This document shows positions 1-9,968 of a stretch of DNA of 64,000 bases, piece after piece (the first letter of the stretch is position 1; each line of letters starts with the position of its first letter). The stretch covers positions 141,259,423-141,323,422 of the forward strand of contig OY998181.1 of assembly GCA_963921935.1 (NCBI GenBank), written 5' to 3'. A program made the translations under genes and the position numbers. The stretch comes from Galeruca laticollis. Lineage: Eukaryota; Arthropoda; Insecta; Coleoptera; Chrysomelidae. The notes under the pieces were generated by a model. The model searched no databases. It was not told the origin of the DNA and saw only the letters and a program-made list of their open reading frames with translations.

Positions 1-414
1 AATGTGTGTGGGAAAGGAAATGGCAAAATGGTTGAAGAGGTGCACGGAACGGGGAAAAAAGAAAACACTTTTCAAGTTAATTATTCTTCATTTGAAAATA
101 TAACTCCAGAAAACATTTTTTAAGTTAATTGTTATTTATTTTCCCTTTATTTGAAAATATAACTTCATTGAGATTACTTTTCTTTTCATTTTGATCTTAA
201 CCTTCTAAAGTTTTTTAAAATCAAAACCAGTTAGTCCAAAATCCGGTCTTGAAGGATGGTGATTAATTGAAAAAGAATTTTAAAATTTGGTCAAAAGTTA
301 CAAGGTATAATCAAAATGTTTGCTTATGCCATTCTATAATTTGGACATTTTAAAAATTGCTAGAAAAGCAGAATTCTGCAAGAAGATAATTTTGGACAGC
401 CTGTAGAGAAAGTA
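1..414. other. AT-rich stretch, nothing recognised
   Basis: The stretch is AT-rich and has no coding frame or RNA that I recognise. It ends where a set of short repeats begins. Confidence 0.4.
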
Positions 415-524
415 CCTCCTGTGGATAGACACAAAACATCCAGTGGATGTATATAAAAGCTACAGTGGACGTACATAATACCTCCAGTGGACGTACATAA
501 AACGTTAATGTCAGTACCGCCAAC

Positions 525-1270
525 CAGGGTTGCCAGATGTCCGGGATATCCGGGAAAATTCCGAAATTCAGTAGGTTGTCCCGTACCCGGAAATTTCATT
601 ATTCTGTCCCGGAAAGATATTTGGATTTCCAGAGTCGCTAAAAATTGAAGATGCGGTATTCTGATTTTTGATAATTGTAAGATGATTTAGTAAATTACTC
701 AAAGATATACCAAATGATCAAATTAGGGCTCATTTTCTTATAATGGATAAAAGTAAAGATTTTATAAACTTGTATGCGTTGTTTTATCGATTCCAATTAG
801 CAACACATTTTGTGATAAGAGAGATAATATTTGGCAACATGAATAATTTGTGGACAAAAGAAGGAAATCGAATGTTTATCAATCTTGTGAAGGCTGACCT
901 TCAAATTCGAACTAATTTCAATTAATCCTATCCAGAATTTTTGTCCTTTAAACATGGACAGAAGGCAAACAGAATAGCTTTTAAATCATGTCAAATCTGA
1001 TGATAAATATAAGTGGTAGTTCATTATGTACCTTCGTTATTGTTTTCAATTTATTTTGTGTTTATATTAATAAAAGAAGTTAGTTTTTTTCAATATCGCA
1101 AATGCGGATGTCGAGGGTGGGGGTGTAATAATTAACCCTCCATGTAACACCTGATTTTAAAAAAAATATGTAAATTTTAAAGGATCTTTTTTTGGTGGTC
1201 TCTGATGTCCTCCGTCCAGGATTCCGCATTTGCAATCCCGGAATTTAGCCACCCCACTCTGGCAACCCTA
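525..1270 (+). mobile_element. Nonautonomous hAT-type DNA transposon
   Basis: The left end reads CAGGGTTGCCAGA and the right end is its inverted copy with one terminal mismatch (TCTGGCAACCCTA). An identical 8-bp direct repeat, CCGCCAAC, flanks both sides (517-524 and 1271-1278). Terminal inverted repeats starting CAGGG with an 8-bp duplication are the hAT signature. The 746-bp element holds only a remnant of transposase (743-925) and cannot move without help. It inserted into the short-repeat block. Confidence 0.75.
743..960 (+). pseudogene. hAT transposase C-terminal remnant
   Basis: A 60-codon frame contains WTKEGNRMFINLVKADLQIR followed by NFN, which resembles the C-terminal dimerisation region of hAT/ZBED transposases, where a tryptophan and an NRM..LVKA..Q stretch are common. 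The frame continues past a stop with residues that still resemble the family. No N-terminal BED finger or catalytic core is present. It lies inside the element with hAT-type ends, which supports the call. It is a relic retained in a deletion derivative. Confidence 0.5.
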
Positions 1271-1405
1271 CCGCCAACACGTCCACTGGACGTTTTATGA
1301 ACGTCCCACTTTGTGAACTCAGGACGTCCAGTGTACGTTCCCTCGACGTTAATTGCACTTTATGTGTACGTCCAGTGGGCATTTAAATGTACACGTGTAG
1401 ACTTC

Positions 1406-1655
1406 CATTGTAAGTACATTAGACGAATTTGTGCTATCGGATATCCAAGTCCCTTTTAAGTTAATTTTTTTTGTTTATAACTATTCGTTTTCTGTTTTTC
1501 TATATATGTTGTGAAGGTTAGTATTTGTTTAGTATATTTTATATATGGTACGTGCACATGTACCTGATGTTTGTATCTGTTTGATGCATTAAAGTATTCG
1601 TTAAATAATGCAAATTTTTATTTATATTTATTCATTTATTATATATTTTAGAACT
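1406..1655. other. AT-rich stretch left of Harbinger copy A
   Basis: No gene is recognised. I looked for the left terminal repeat and accessory Myb gene of the transposase copy to its right and found neither, so that element is probably truncated here. Confidence 0.35.
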
Positions 1656-2818
1656 CTATAATAGTTTAGAAAAATGATTTTGAATCAACAATAAACCTGT
1701 TGAATTATCAAGGATGTAGTTTGGGCCATCATTTGGCAATTGAGCAATGGCATTGTCATTATTGTCCAGATCATTCTGAATCAACTGTAGAGTATTTTCA
1801 TCAAGATCTGGAATGGGTGCATGCAAGCTATTTGCAATATTGTGAAGCACAGCTGTAGCAATAACTATTGCTTCAATTTTATCCAATTTCACTCTCAGCC
1901 CCAATGCTAAGATATGGAAACGGCGTTTCCATAGTCCAATACACCTTTCAATGGGGTTTCGAGTTCGGATTTGAGCTACATTGAATATATGTTCTGTTGG
2001 GCCATTGGGTTGTGCCAAAGGAGTTATCAAGTATTTCTTTATGGGATAACCACTATCACCAACTAACAAATAATTTCCATGCACTCCATTATCAAAGGAA
2101 ATGGATAATTCCCAATGGCTGAAAATCGTGGAATCATGACTAGAACCTGACCAATGACGCGTCACATACACCTTGAACATTCATAGAGAAATAGTCTTTG
2201 CGGTTTCGAAAAATTTCTGTATCATTTCCTCCCGGTGATTGTATTTTTATGTGTGTGCAGTCAATACCACTAATACACTGCGGAAATCTGCTCAATTGAT
2301 CAATAGCCTTCGCTCGTCTGTCTTCTTCATCTTCTGGCATCTTGATATGAATCCTATAGAGCATTGCTAGTGCTTTAGACACTCTATGGATGATCCTACA
2401 AGCTGTAGATTTATCAACACCTACAAAATCCCCAACAACTATCATCATGCTTCCGAGGGCATAAAACCGTAGAGTTAGTAGAACCTTTTCATCTGGTGTC
2501 AGGGAATGATTACTATAATAAAAAATACATTCAAATCTGTATAAACAATTAAAAACTGAACTTATATTACCGATTTGTCTAGTTCCTAATATCGTTTGAT
2601 ATTAGGTGTATAATATGACGGGTCATTTCTTTTGGCAACCGAAATCTATTTAAAAATTCCTTTTCTGTCCATTCTTCCAAATGGTTCCGACATTGTCTAA
2701 ATACTGGTCTCTCTCTTCTTGGGGCAATAATATTAATAATCTCCAAAAAATCTTCATCGTCAGTTATGTCTTCCATAATTTGTGTAGTAAAAAGTAATTT
2801 AAAGTATTCAAAGAACAA
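1656..2818 (-). pseudogene. PIF/Harbinger transposase, broken copy A
   Basis: Exon 1 (2818-2571) is joined by a 58-nt intron (2570-2513, GT-AG) to exon 2 (2512-1656). The join is in frame and restores a helix-turn-helix stretch with TLRFYALG and STACRIIHRV. The DDE nuclease is visible as GIDCTHI, VGDSGYP and the ERCIG glutamate region. A TAG stop closes exon 1 just before the splice donor, and a deletion with frameshift near 2150-2170 removes residues before SGSSHDS. The partner Myb gene of this copy is missing. The HARBI1-like family assignment is firm; activity is not expected. Confidence 0.85.
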
Positions 2819-3351
2819 ATAGAAATAACCAAAATATCATAGAATTTATAGGTTAGAATCTGTCAATTATCTCTTTTAAACCACCGAATTTCTGAGATTA
2901 ATTTGAACCACTGTTAAACTAGGTTTATAGCATGAACCTTTATTGAAAAACTGAAACATAATTGGTAAACCTGGTTTAACCGATATCGCGAGATTATCCT
3001 CGATTGAACAACCGGCCCTAAGGCCAGATTTCACCAGAAGACAGATAAACGGCGTTCTAATAAACTCCGTTCTCACTAAACTCAGGTTTGAATCGTAACA
3101 AACCTCTATCGAGTTTCATCAACACAAACAGGCGAGAAGTTGAACCGAGTTTATCGAAACAAAGTTTAAGGATAGTCAAAAGCCGGCAAAATTGTAAAAT
3201 ATGTATATTTGGTTAGAATTCAGGTTTTGAGAAGAAAATGATGAATATTGTAACCTAACAATTCCTATCGAGATTTCGTATGTACCTGGGTGTTTAGTAA
3301 TATTTTCGTGTGAGTTAAAAGTTTTCTTTAAGTTAATTATTATAAGTGGCA

Positions 3352-5354
3352 ATGTCTTCCTCAGAATTAAATATTCTGAAACGAAAATGGGATCCACCGT
3401 TTCAGCCAGCAGAAAAAACAATTTAATTGATATAGTTGCAAAATACTTTTCGATTGTTGAGCGTAAAAAGACTGATACTATAACTAACAAAGCAAAAAAC
3501 GAAGAGTGGAAACAAATTGCAATGGAGTTTAACGCTACTTCGAGTTTTATGGAGAGGGACTGGCAGGTGCTTAGAACCCTATGGGAAAATTTAAAAAAAA
3601 AGCCAAATCCTTAATAACTCGGCAGAATCAAGAAATGTTTGCTACAGGTAATTTATAAAATAGATTCCTCGTGTTAGAACAGGTCTCTGAGCATCAATAA
3701 TTATTTTGTAGGAGGAGGACCACCAATGAAAGCTATTCACCATCCAATATGGGAACGTGTGGTCGCATTAAATACGGCCAAATATAGAGGGGTAAGTATT
3801 ATTCTTAATTGTTTTAGTTTGTATTAACCTCAATTCACAGCTTTGTATAGTTTATCCAATCACATTTCATTAGCTATATAAATAGTATACCATACTACGA
3901 ACCAGACTAACAATATACCCTCTTCTTTTACAGTTCATTATGAAGATGAGAATCCAGTTGAGAATATTGAAATCATTGAAACCAACACTGAAGTAAGCAT
4001 GCAAGCACCTATTTTCCTGTTTGAAAAGTTCATTGTTATGTTGAAAAAAGGAATATCAATAACAAATCCATTCGCACTTGCCTTAAAAATCCAAAACTCT
4101 CTGATTTTCATCTTTGAAAGCTGTCATCGTTTTTAAATATATTGTTTAGGGGTAATAGTTCTTAAATTTCATACTTCACCTTTATCAAAACAAAATTTCA
4201 AAAAATAAGTCATACATATTGTTATTTGAGGAAAAAGATGTTTATAATTGAATAACTTTTGATAATTGAATGTGAAGGTAGGGAGGTTTCAGACAAACAA
4301 AGATTTTTCAAACTAGACCTCATTAGTTTAATATGTATTACTGAACAAAGTACATTGATGAAATTCACTGTTTCAACCCTTACTTCGTGGAATCTACTCA
4401 TATTAATGTTTTAAATGAAACGAACTGTTTCTAAATAATACCACAATATAATGAAAATTCTAAAAATTGACAATTGTTCCAATATTACCATCATCATCAG
4501 AGTGACAGAAATAATATTTCATGTGATACCTACCTGATGTTTAATAGTTATCTTTTGCTAGATCAAGAAGTCATCTACATTGTGATTTACATAATATGTA
4601 TGGATAGATATATTAAGTCAATCACAAGATAGGTCCCTTCTTGGTATAACCAAAGATAATTATTAAACATCAGGTAGGCACCACATGAAATGGAACCTCG
4701 TCATCGTGACAATGATAGTAATATGGAAGCAATTGTCAATTTTTAGAATTTTCAATATTTTTTCATTATATTGTGGAATTATTTAGAAACAGGTATTTTT
4801 ATTTAAAAAAGTAAAATATACTAATATAGAAAAATGTTGAACACATTTTTTATAAACATATTCTTTTATGTTCCAGTACGATGGGGATGATTGATCAAAT
4901 TATACTCCACAAATGCTGCGGAAACCGAGAACAGCTTATTTACTACAAAATGAAACAATATGTATATACAGAACTGAGGTAGCAGAAATTATACATTTCG
5001 ACTATATACAGCTTGTCCCTATTTCTAATTTTGAAGATAATCAGAAGTCTGCAGTACCAGCTTGTTCTGCAGTTTCTAAAACCCCAAATACGCCAAAACC
5101 TGGTAGGCATGCAACTAGTCGTAGGCGACCTGTTTTAAAGCAAATTGAAGCTGATTTACTTGTTCAAGCAAAAATCAAAACCTCAACATTCAGCAATGAG
5201 CAAGCCTTGCAACAGCATGAGATGACAATAAAAAATTTGACATTGCAGGAAGACCAAGAAAAAGAAAAAACTGAAGCAAGAGATCGGAAAGAGTGAACAG
5301 GAAAAGCTACGGACAGAATTACTGCTTATAGAGCTGGAAAAAGCTGAAAAATAA
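3352..5354 (+). pseudogene. Harbinger accessory Myb/SANT-like protein, spliced
   Basis: The start ATG at 3352 opens a frame that switches at an A run near 3413 into NNLIDIVAKYFSIVERKKTD, the zeste/NAIF1-type Myb domain, with DWQVLRTLWENLKKK following. Another switch in the A run at 3592-3600 leads to a donor at about 3647. Further exons appear near 3712-3790 (starting GGGPP), 3934-3991 and 4877-5354. The last one ends in a charged coiled-coil tail after a third A-run frameshift near 5268, and a TGA lies near its start. Such proteins bind element ends and carry the transposase into the nucleus. Intron 3 holds the palindromic insertion at 4441-4777. Confidence 0.6.
4441..4777. repeat. Head-to-head inverted pair of Penelope-type 3' tails
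   Basis: The left arm begins CCACAATATAATGAAAATTC and the right arm ends with its near-complement. The arms are about 135 bp and include CCTACCTGATGTTTAATA against TATTAAACATCAGGTAGG. The right arm also resembles 31480-31645, downstream of a GIY-YIG endonuclease remnant of a Penelope-like element. I therefore read it as two tails in inverse orientation. It sits in an intron of the Myb-like gene. Confidence 0.6.
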
Positions 5355-5671
5355 TCTAATACTGTTGAAAAATACTAAAATAATATATTAATAATCAATA
5401 GACTGTATGCATTTTTTTAATACTGAATAAATTAGTTTACATATTTATTGTATAGTTTCATTCAATGACGGAGTAGTGGGAGTTCTGATTAGTCATTTTA
5501 TTCTGTATAATATCCTGTCTAACCAGCCTACAAAAAATATAAAAAGCATGACAAAATAAAAAAAAATGTTTTCAACTGAAAACTCTTTTTTCGGCAATCA
5601 TGTGGAATGACAAATCAGTGAAGTAGATTTCTTCATTAAATTTATTTATAGAACAAAATTAGGATAATTGG

Positions 5672-5912
5672 TAGGCACTAACATCCTTTTACCTTTCAAA
5701 GTAGTTTTCCACTAATACCAGACGTACACGGTGGTTTCGATTCCCTCTTTGAGGACCTCCTTGGCGGTGTTGGCGATAATTTGGATGCTCCTGTCTAATG
5801 TTTCCTTCAGCTATAATTGCTTCCCAAGGGACAGGTAGTACTAGATCTGGATCATGAGGTGGGACACCCTCTCCAGCTCTAGTGGCAATATTGTGTGTTG
5901 CACTTCGTTTTT
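5672..5912 (-). pseudogene. Harbinger transposase C-terminal fragment
   Basis: Reading the minus strand, ATHNIATRAGEGVPPHDPD is the conserved C-terminal segment of PIF/Harbinger transposases (LHNIA..., then an acidic and proline stretch). The frame runs on for about 50 codons to a stop. The catalytic core is absent: upstream sequence beyond 5912 shows no transposase residues. It faces the Myb-like gene of element B and is probably the other half of the same element. Confidence 0.6.
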
Positions 5913-6206
5913 AGTTGTAGGCAACTCTGAACTCAGTTCTCCGATAAACGAGTCTACTAGATAGGCAACTCTGTATACGACTTGTTTTGACATTATTAGC
6001 TGCATTTTCATAAAGCTCCTGACGCGTTATTGGCTCGTTCCACGTAGTGGATTTTTGGAGTACGTGATTTGGGAGAAATAAACGCGTCAAGTCTCATTTT
6101 TCCTTTTGGCGTTTGGAATAGTAGCAAGTTTTGAAAAGTTGTTCCTGGGTAAGTGTGTCGATTGTGGAGTTGGATCGTTGTAAGCCATCCGTTAAGGGAT
6201 TATACC
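5913..6206. other. Flank between two Harbinger elements
   Basis: TAGGCAACTCTG occurs twice here (near 5926 and 5963). No coding sequence is recognised. Confidence 0.3.
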
Positions 6207-6453
6207 AGGTAGAACGCACACGACAGACTATCGGCGAACGACTAATTTGTAGGTTAAAATGCAGAATCAGGCCTGTAATTCAGTAACGCACATGACCTTC
6301 TAAAAAGACGGACCGACAAAAAAGTTGTAGCATGATTCATTTTTGCACCGACTCGACAGCCGGTGGGGCAAATGAAGATATAGGTTTTGTTTGTTACAAA
6401 GCACACGACCGTTAGTTTAATCGATAGCTGTTGGGTGCGTAGTGCTCTTGAAA

Positions 6454-8468
6454 ATGGAAATAGATATTGAAAAACTTATCTGCGAAATACAGAAAAGACG
6501 ACATTTATATGACACAACAACTACTGAATATTCGGACAGAAACGTAAAGAAAAAACTTTGGGAGGAAGTATGTGTACAACTAATAGCAGATTGGGATAAA
6601 CTGGAAATTCAGGATAAAATAAAACAAGGTAAATTTCTTATGTCGCATATATTAAAACTTAAATTTTATCGTATTGCCATGAGAGTGACCTTTGTGGAGA
6701 CGTGAAGTATGTAGCAAAATAATATCGAGCTTGTATTCCTTCGGTTGTGCCCCGTACGCCTTGAACCGGTAGCTTGTCAAGTGACTCTTGATACAACAAG
6801 TCCTCAAACTTATATCCATCCCTTTTGCGTACAAAGTTATGAAGAACACATGCTGATTTTACAATGTCTATAGCAAAATTGACCTGAACATCTACACTGC
6901 GTTGAAATAGTCTCCACTTACTTGCAAATATGCCAAATGTACACTCAATCATTCGTCGGGTCCTGCATAGCCGGTAATTAAATATCCTTTTTTGCGGTTA
7001 AAAAACGATTGGGATATGGTCGCAAAACGTGAGAAGATACCGCGAATGCTTCACCGCCTACAAAAACAAATGGCACGGGCTCTCCACTTTCGTCAAACGG
7101 TAATTTTCTGTATTCAGGAATGTTCAACTTATGTTCTTGTAATTTTTTCCCAAGGTTGAATTTTGGAATATATTTTCGTCACTGAATTTTCCACAAGCAC
7201 CAATATCGACAAATGAAAATCAGTAATCGGTATCTGCCACTGCCATAAGTACAACAGAAAAATAACCTTTATAGTTGTAGTAATCTGACCTTGAATTAGG
7301 AGGCATAACTATATGGATATGTTTTCCGCCTATAGCTCCTATACAGTTAGGAAAGTTAGCTCTTGCGTAAAATTCATTGCTTATTTCTAGCCATTTTTCT
7401 TCAGATAGTGCTAGTATACAGATCGTTGTTAATCCTACCCAAATAGCGTGGCATGTTTCCCAGACTATTTTCCGAATGGTCGATGCACCTAGCATATACT
7501 GATAGTGTAAGGATACAAATGAGTGCCCGGTTGATAAATACCTGAAAAAAAAACGTAATTATATGTAAGCAAACACCAGTTCCAGTTTTTTCTATTTTAT
7601 TTTCAGGAAAAGAAATCCAAAAAAAAATGGTCATCTCTGCGGGATTACTTTCGGCGAGAACTCGCGCAGCAAAAGAAAACACCTTCCGGAAGTGCTGCTA
7701 AGAAATGCAGGAAGTATATTCACTTTGATCAGTTACTCTTCTTGCTACCTTTCACGCAATTAACGCAAACTTCTTCTTCATTAGACAATGAACAAGATAT
7801 ACCATCTCAACAAAACAATGCGGATGAGTCTCAGCTTGATCACGCCGTAAGGCCCTCCGCAAGTGAACCATCCCTGATATCTCCAATCCCACCCAAAAAG
7901 AAAAAACGCAGAAAAACTTTGATGAAGAAATACTGCAGGTTCTAAAAGAAAGCAACAAGGGACCAACTCAAGCAGAAATATGGGCTTTGGTAAAGGAAAG
8001 CAATAAAAAGAAAGACTTGGATGAAGATGAGTTATTTTTAATGTTCCTGTTACCGGCAATAAAAAAATATGACGAAGAGAAAAAGTATTTTTTAAGAATC
8101 GACCTTATGAATACAATTCTTAGGTTTGATAGGACCCACAGACAAAGTGTTACAACAGAAATTCCGAATTTCCGTTGCAAAATTCTACTGTTTCATATCA
8201 GTTTCAAAGTGATAGAATAGCAAATCATGGAGATAGACGATATGGATATTATACGGCTCCGCAAACAAATATTGCAACAAACTCTTGGGTCCAACGATGC
8301 AACCAGACTTCCACTGCTTTACCGAATGAACAAGTACAACATACAATCAATTCCCCCTTGGAGTCGCCAGGTTCATACATGTCTGACAGGTATGGACACG
8401 ACTCGGACTTGCTTTCGCTAGGGAATGATGAAGACATGTTATCTCCAGGTTCCAAAGATCTGCCATAA
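6454..8468 (+). pseudogene. MADF-BESS accessory protein of the interlocked Harbinger element
   Basis: Exon 1 (6454-6628) starts at the first ATG and encodes the first half of a MADF domain (LICEIQKRRHLYD, then EYSDRNVKKKLWEEVC). The donor AAG|GTAAAT and acceptor TTTCAG|GA (exon 2 from 7607) rejoin the frame as KQG-KEIQKK. A 9-A run at about 7619 shifts it, after which WSSLRDYFRREL and KYIHFDQLLFL complete the domain. A second A-run shift near 7930 leads to a BESS-like motif (ELFLMFLLPAIKKYDEEKKY). A third break near 8165 precedes the last 98 codons. An AATAAA lies at about 8508. MADF proteins bind DNA and BESS mediates protein contacts. All of exon 2 lies within the transposase intron. Confidence 0.75.
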
Positions 8469-8807
8469 ATGTTATAACCTTTATTAATACCTAATATTAG
8501 GTAAACTAATAAAAGTATAAAACAGTAAAATGTTCTTACCTTAATGTAACTGATCATCTCTCCTCAAGCGAAATACACTTCCTCATATTAGTATCTTGGA
8601 ACGATAATTGTGTTTTCAAGACAGCCAACAGCTCATTAAAAGAATTCAAGGACATTCTATGATAATTAAAAAACTTATCTGGGTGTTCCTGCAGAGACTC
8701 AAAAAGGGTATGGAATTGGCCTTTTAATAAACGCTAATTACTAGATGCACCCAAAATGCTCTATTTCTCCTTTTTTTCTTCGGTATCTTAATAATACCGC
8801 AACACAT
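6659..8807 (-). pseudogene. PIF/Harbinger transposase interlocked with the MADF gene
   Basis: Exon 1 (about 8807-8540) contains GQFHTLFESLQEHPDKFF and the lead-in to VTLR. The donor AAG|GTAAGA at 8539 and acceptor TTTCAG at 7543-7542 join to give VTLRYLSTGHSF, the family's conserved helix-turn-helix lead. Exon 2 (7541-6659) continues with the nuclease and ends KI-stop. Both metal-binding aspartates are changed: GAIGGKHI instead of GAIDGKHI, and VGGEAF where VGDEAF is usual. The glutamate in IECTFGI remains. Stops occur in exon 1 and after DTDY. MADF exon 2 lies wholly in this gene's 998-bp intron. Confidence 0.8.
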
Positions 8808-8961
8808 CTCAACGTCTGACTATTCATTTTTCATTAACAATCGTCGACTAACTAAACGTTCAAATGCGTTATTCACCTACTTGTCGGTCGACTGTCGGCC
8901 GTCTGTTTACCCTCCCGACAAATAAGTAGCTGAGCGACAGCCTGTCGTATGCGTTCTACCT

Positions 8962-9658
8962 TAATGTAATTTTCGAATGCGATCGAGGTTGATTTGGATG
9001 AGTTTTACGTAGAATTGACTCGAAAACCGTTGTGACAGATTATTTCAAGACTCTATTCCGCCATCTTGGGGACATCGTGGACGCCACGTGGAGTTTGGCC
9101 CTCTTAATAACTAGAGGTAATTATTTTCTTGGTTAAAATCTAACAATTTCAAATTATTATTTTTGACGAGTTGTATTATATGTTACGGGTTCAAACTGAT
9201 TGAAGTTAGTTAAAACTAAATTAAAAATTTCAATTTCAATCACTTAGTCATCACATTGTTTGTTTACTAAATAATATAAGAAATTCTTCATTTATTGTTC
9301 CCTCACTTTAAACGGTCTAAACATAAAGGGCAATCCCTACCAAAGAGTCAAGCTGGCTAGTGGAAGACCAGTAAGTAATTAAGGTTGGTACTTTGACTTA
9401 TCTATCAAATTGATCTACTGTCATTATGCTTTTATTTCCACTCCACTTTTTTTCTTTTATGGCTGAATTTTACCTGAATGAGGTGAACCGAAATTTTCCG
9501 GATTTTTGAGGCCAAAAAGGAAAGAGGGAAACACTTTCCGAGACATTTTATAATATTTCACGTATTGAAAAGCCCGCAAGGGGATATTTTATAAACTAGT
9601 CTATTTAAAGCCACTCCACCTTCGGCTTTTTTTCTTTGGATATACTTTGGATCATTTA
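8962..9658. other. Spacer between Harbinger and pogo elements
   Basis: No gene is recognised with confidence. Two short plus-strand stretches end in donor-like sequences (near 9113 AGAG|GTAATT and near 9370 CA|GTAAGT) and could be small exons, but their partners are not visible. Confidence 0.3.
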
Positions 9659-9845
9659 GGGGAGAGTGGTCGAATATCGACCACTTAAGCAAAATTGTTC
9701 ATAACTGTATATGTAATATATGTATAAAGACGCTTTGTATATGAAATTACCTCAAAAACTATAAGTAACGTTATGGCAAAAAAAGATAATGGAATAAATA
9801 ATGTTTGTTCTTTTCTAATGTACAAAACTCATACCGGTACTTTTC

Positions 9846-9922
9846 TGGATAATATCGACCAGTCGGATAAAATCAACCATAAAGTCGGGTAATGTCAACC
9901 ATATCGGGTAATATCAACCAAA
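9846..9922. repeat. Subterminal motif array of the pogo element, left side
   Basis: Four tandem copies of a motif close to GTAATATCRACCA occur (GATAATATCGACCA, GATAAAATCAACCA, GTAATGTCAACCA, GTAATATCAACCA). The inverted repeat itself carries another copy (GAATATCGACCA). More copies lie near 11908-11960 and 12285-12325 at the other end. Such arrays usually bind transposase; that role is inferred. Confidence 0.65.
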
Positions 9923-9968
9923 TTTTTTAAATTTAGTTTATTCAAAAAGTAAGGTTACAACAAACTTT

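Larger units (their letters stand above)
415..1405. repeat. Short degenerate repeats (CCAGTGGACGTACATAA type) split by a hAT insertion
   Basis: Several copies of a roughly 30-bp unit built on CCAGTGGACGTACATAA lie at 415-510. Related and inverted units (ACGTCCACTGGACG, TACGTCCAGTGGGC) continue at 1279-1405. The hAT-like element at 525-1270 interrupts this block, so the two parts were once contiguous. The origin of the repeat is unknown. Confidence 0.5.
3022..5912 (+). mobile_element. PIF/Harbinger element B, right-truncated
   Basis: The left end GGCCAGATTTCACCA matches, in inverse, the right end of the Harbinger copy finishing at 18605 (TGGTGAAATCGGGCC). It is preceded by TAA, the TWA-type target site of this superfamily. 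Inside are a Myb-like gene on the plus strand (3352-5354) and the C-terminal part of a transposase on the minus strand (5672-5912), the usual convergent pair. The right part of the element is lost. The TAA directly abuts the GGCCC end of copy A. Confidence 0.6.
6207..8961. mobile_element. PIF/Harbinger element with two interlocked genes
   Basis: The ends are inverted repeats of about 47 bp, starting AGGTAGAACGCAYACGACAG on both sides. A clean 3-bp target duplication is not visible. The element carries a MADF-BESS gene on the plus strand and a transposase on the minus strand. The order along the DNA is MADF exon 1, transposase exon 2, MADF exon 2, transposase exon 1, so each gene's intron contains coding exons of the other. 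Both genes are damaged, but the splice sites are clear. Confidence 0.8.

Noticed and set aside
4590..4700. Hammerhead ribozyme in the Penelope-like tail
   Set aside because: CTGATG is present but the core CUGANGA is not satisfied (CTGATGT) and no suitably placed GAAA with helices was found.
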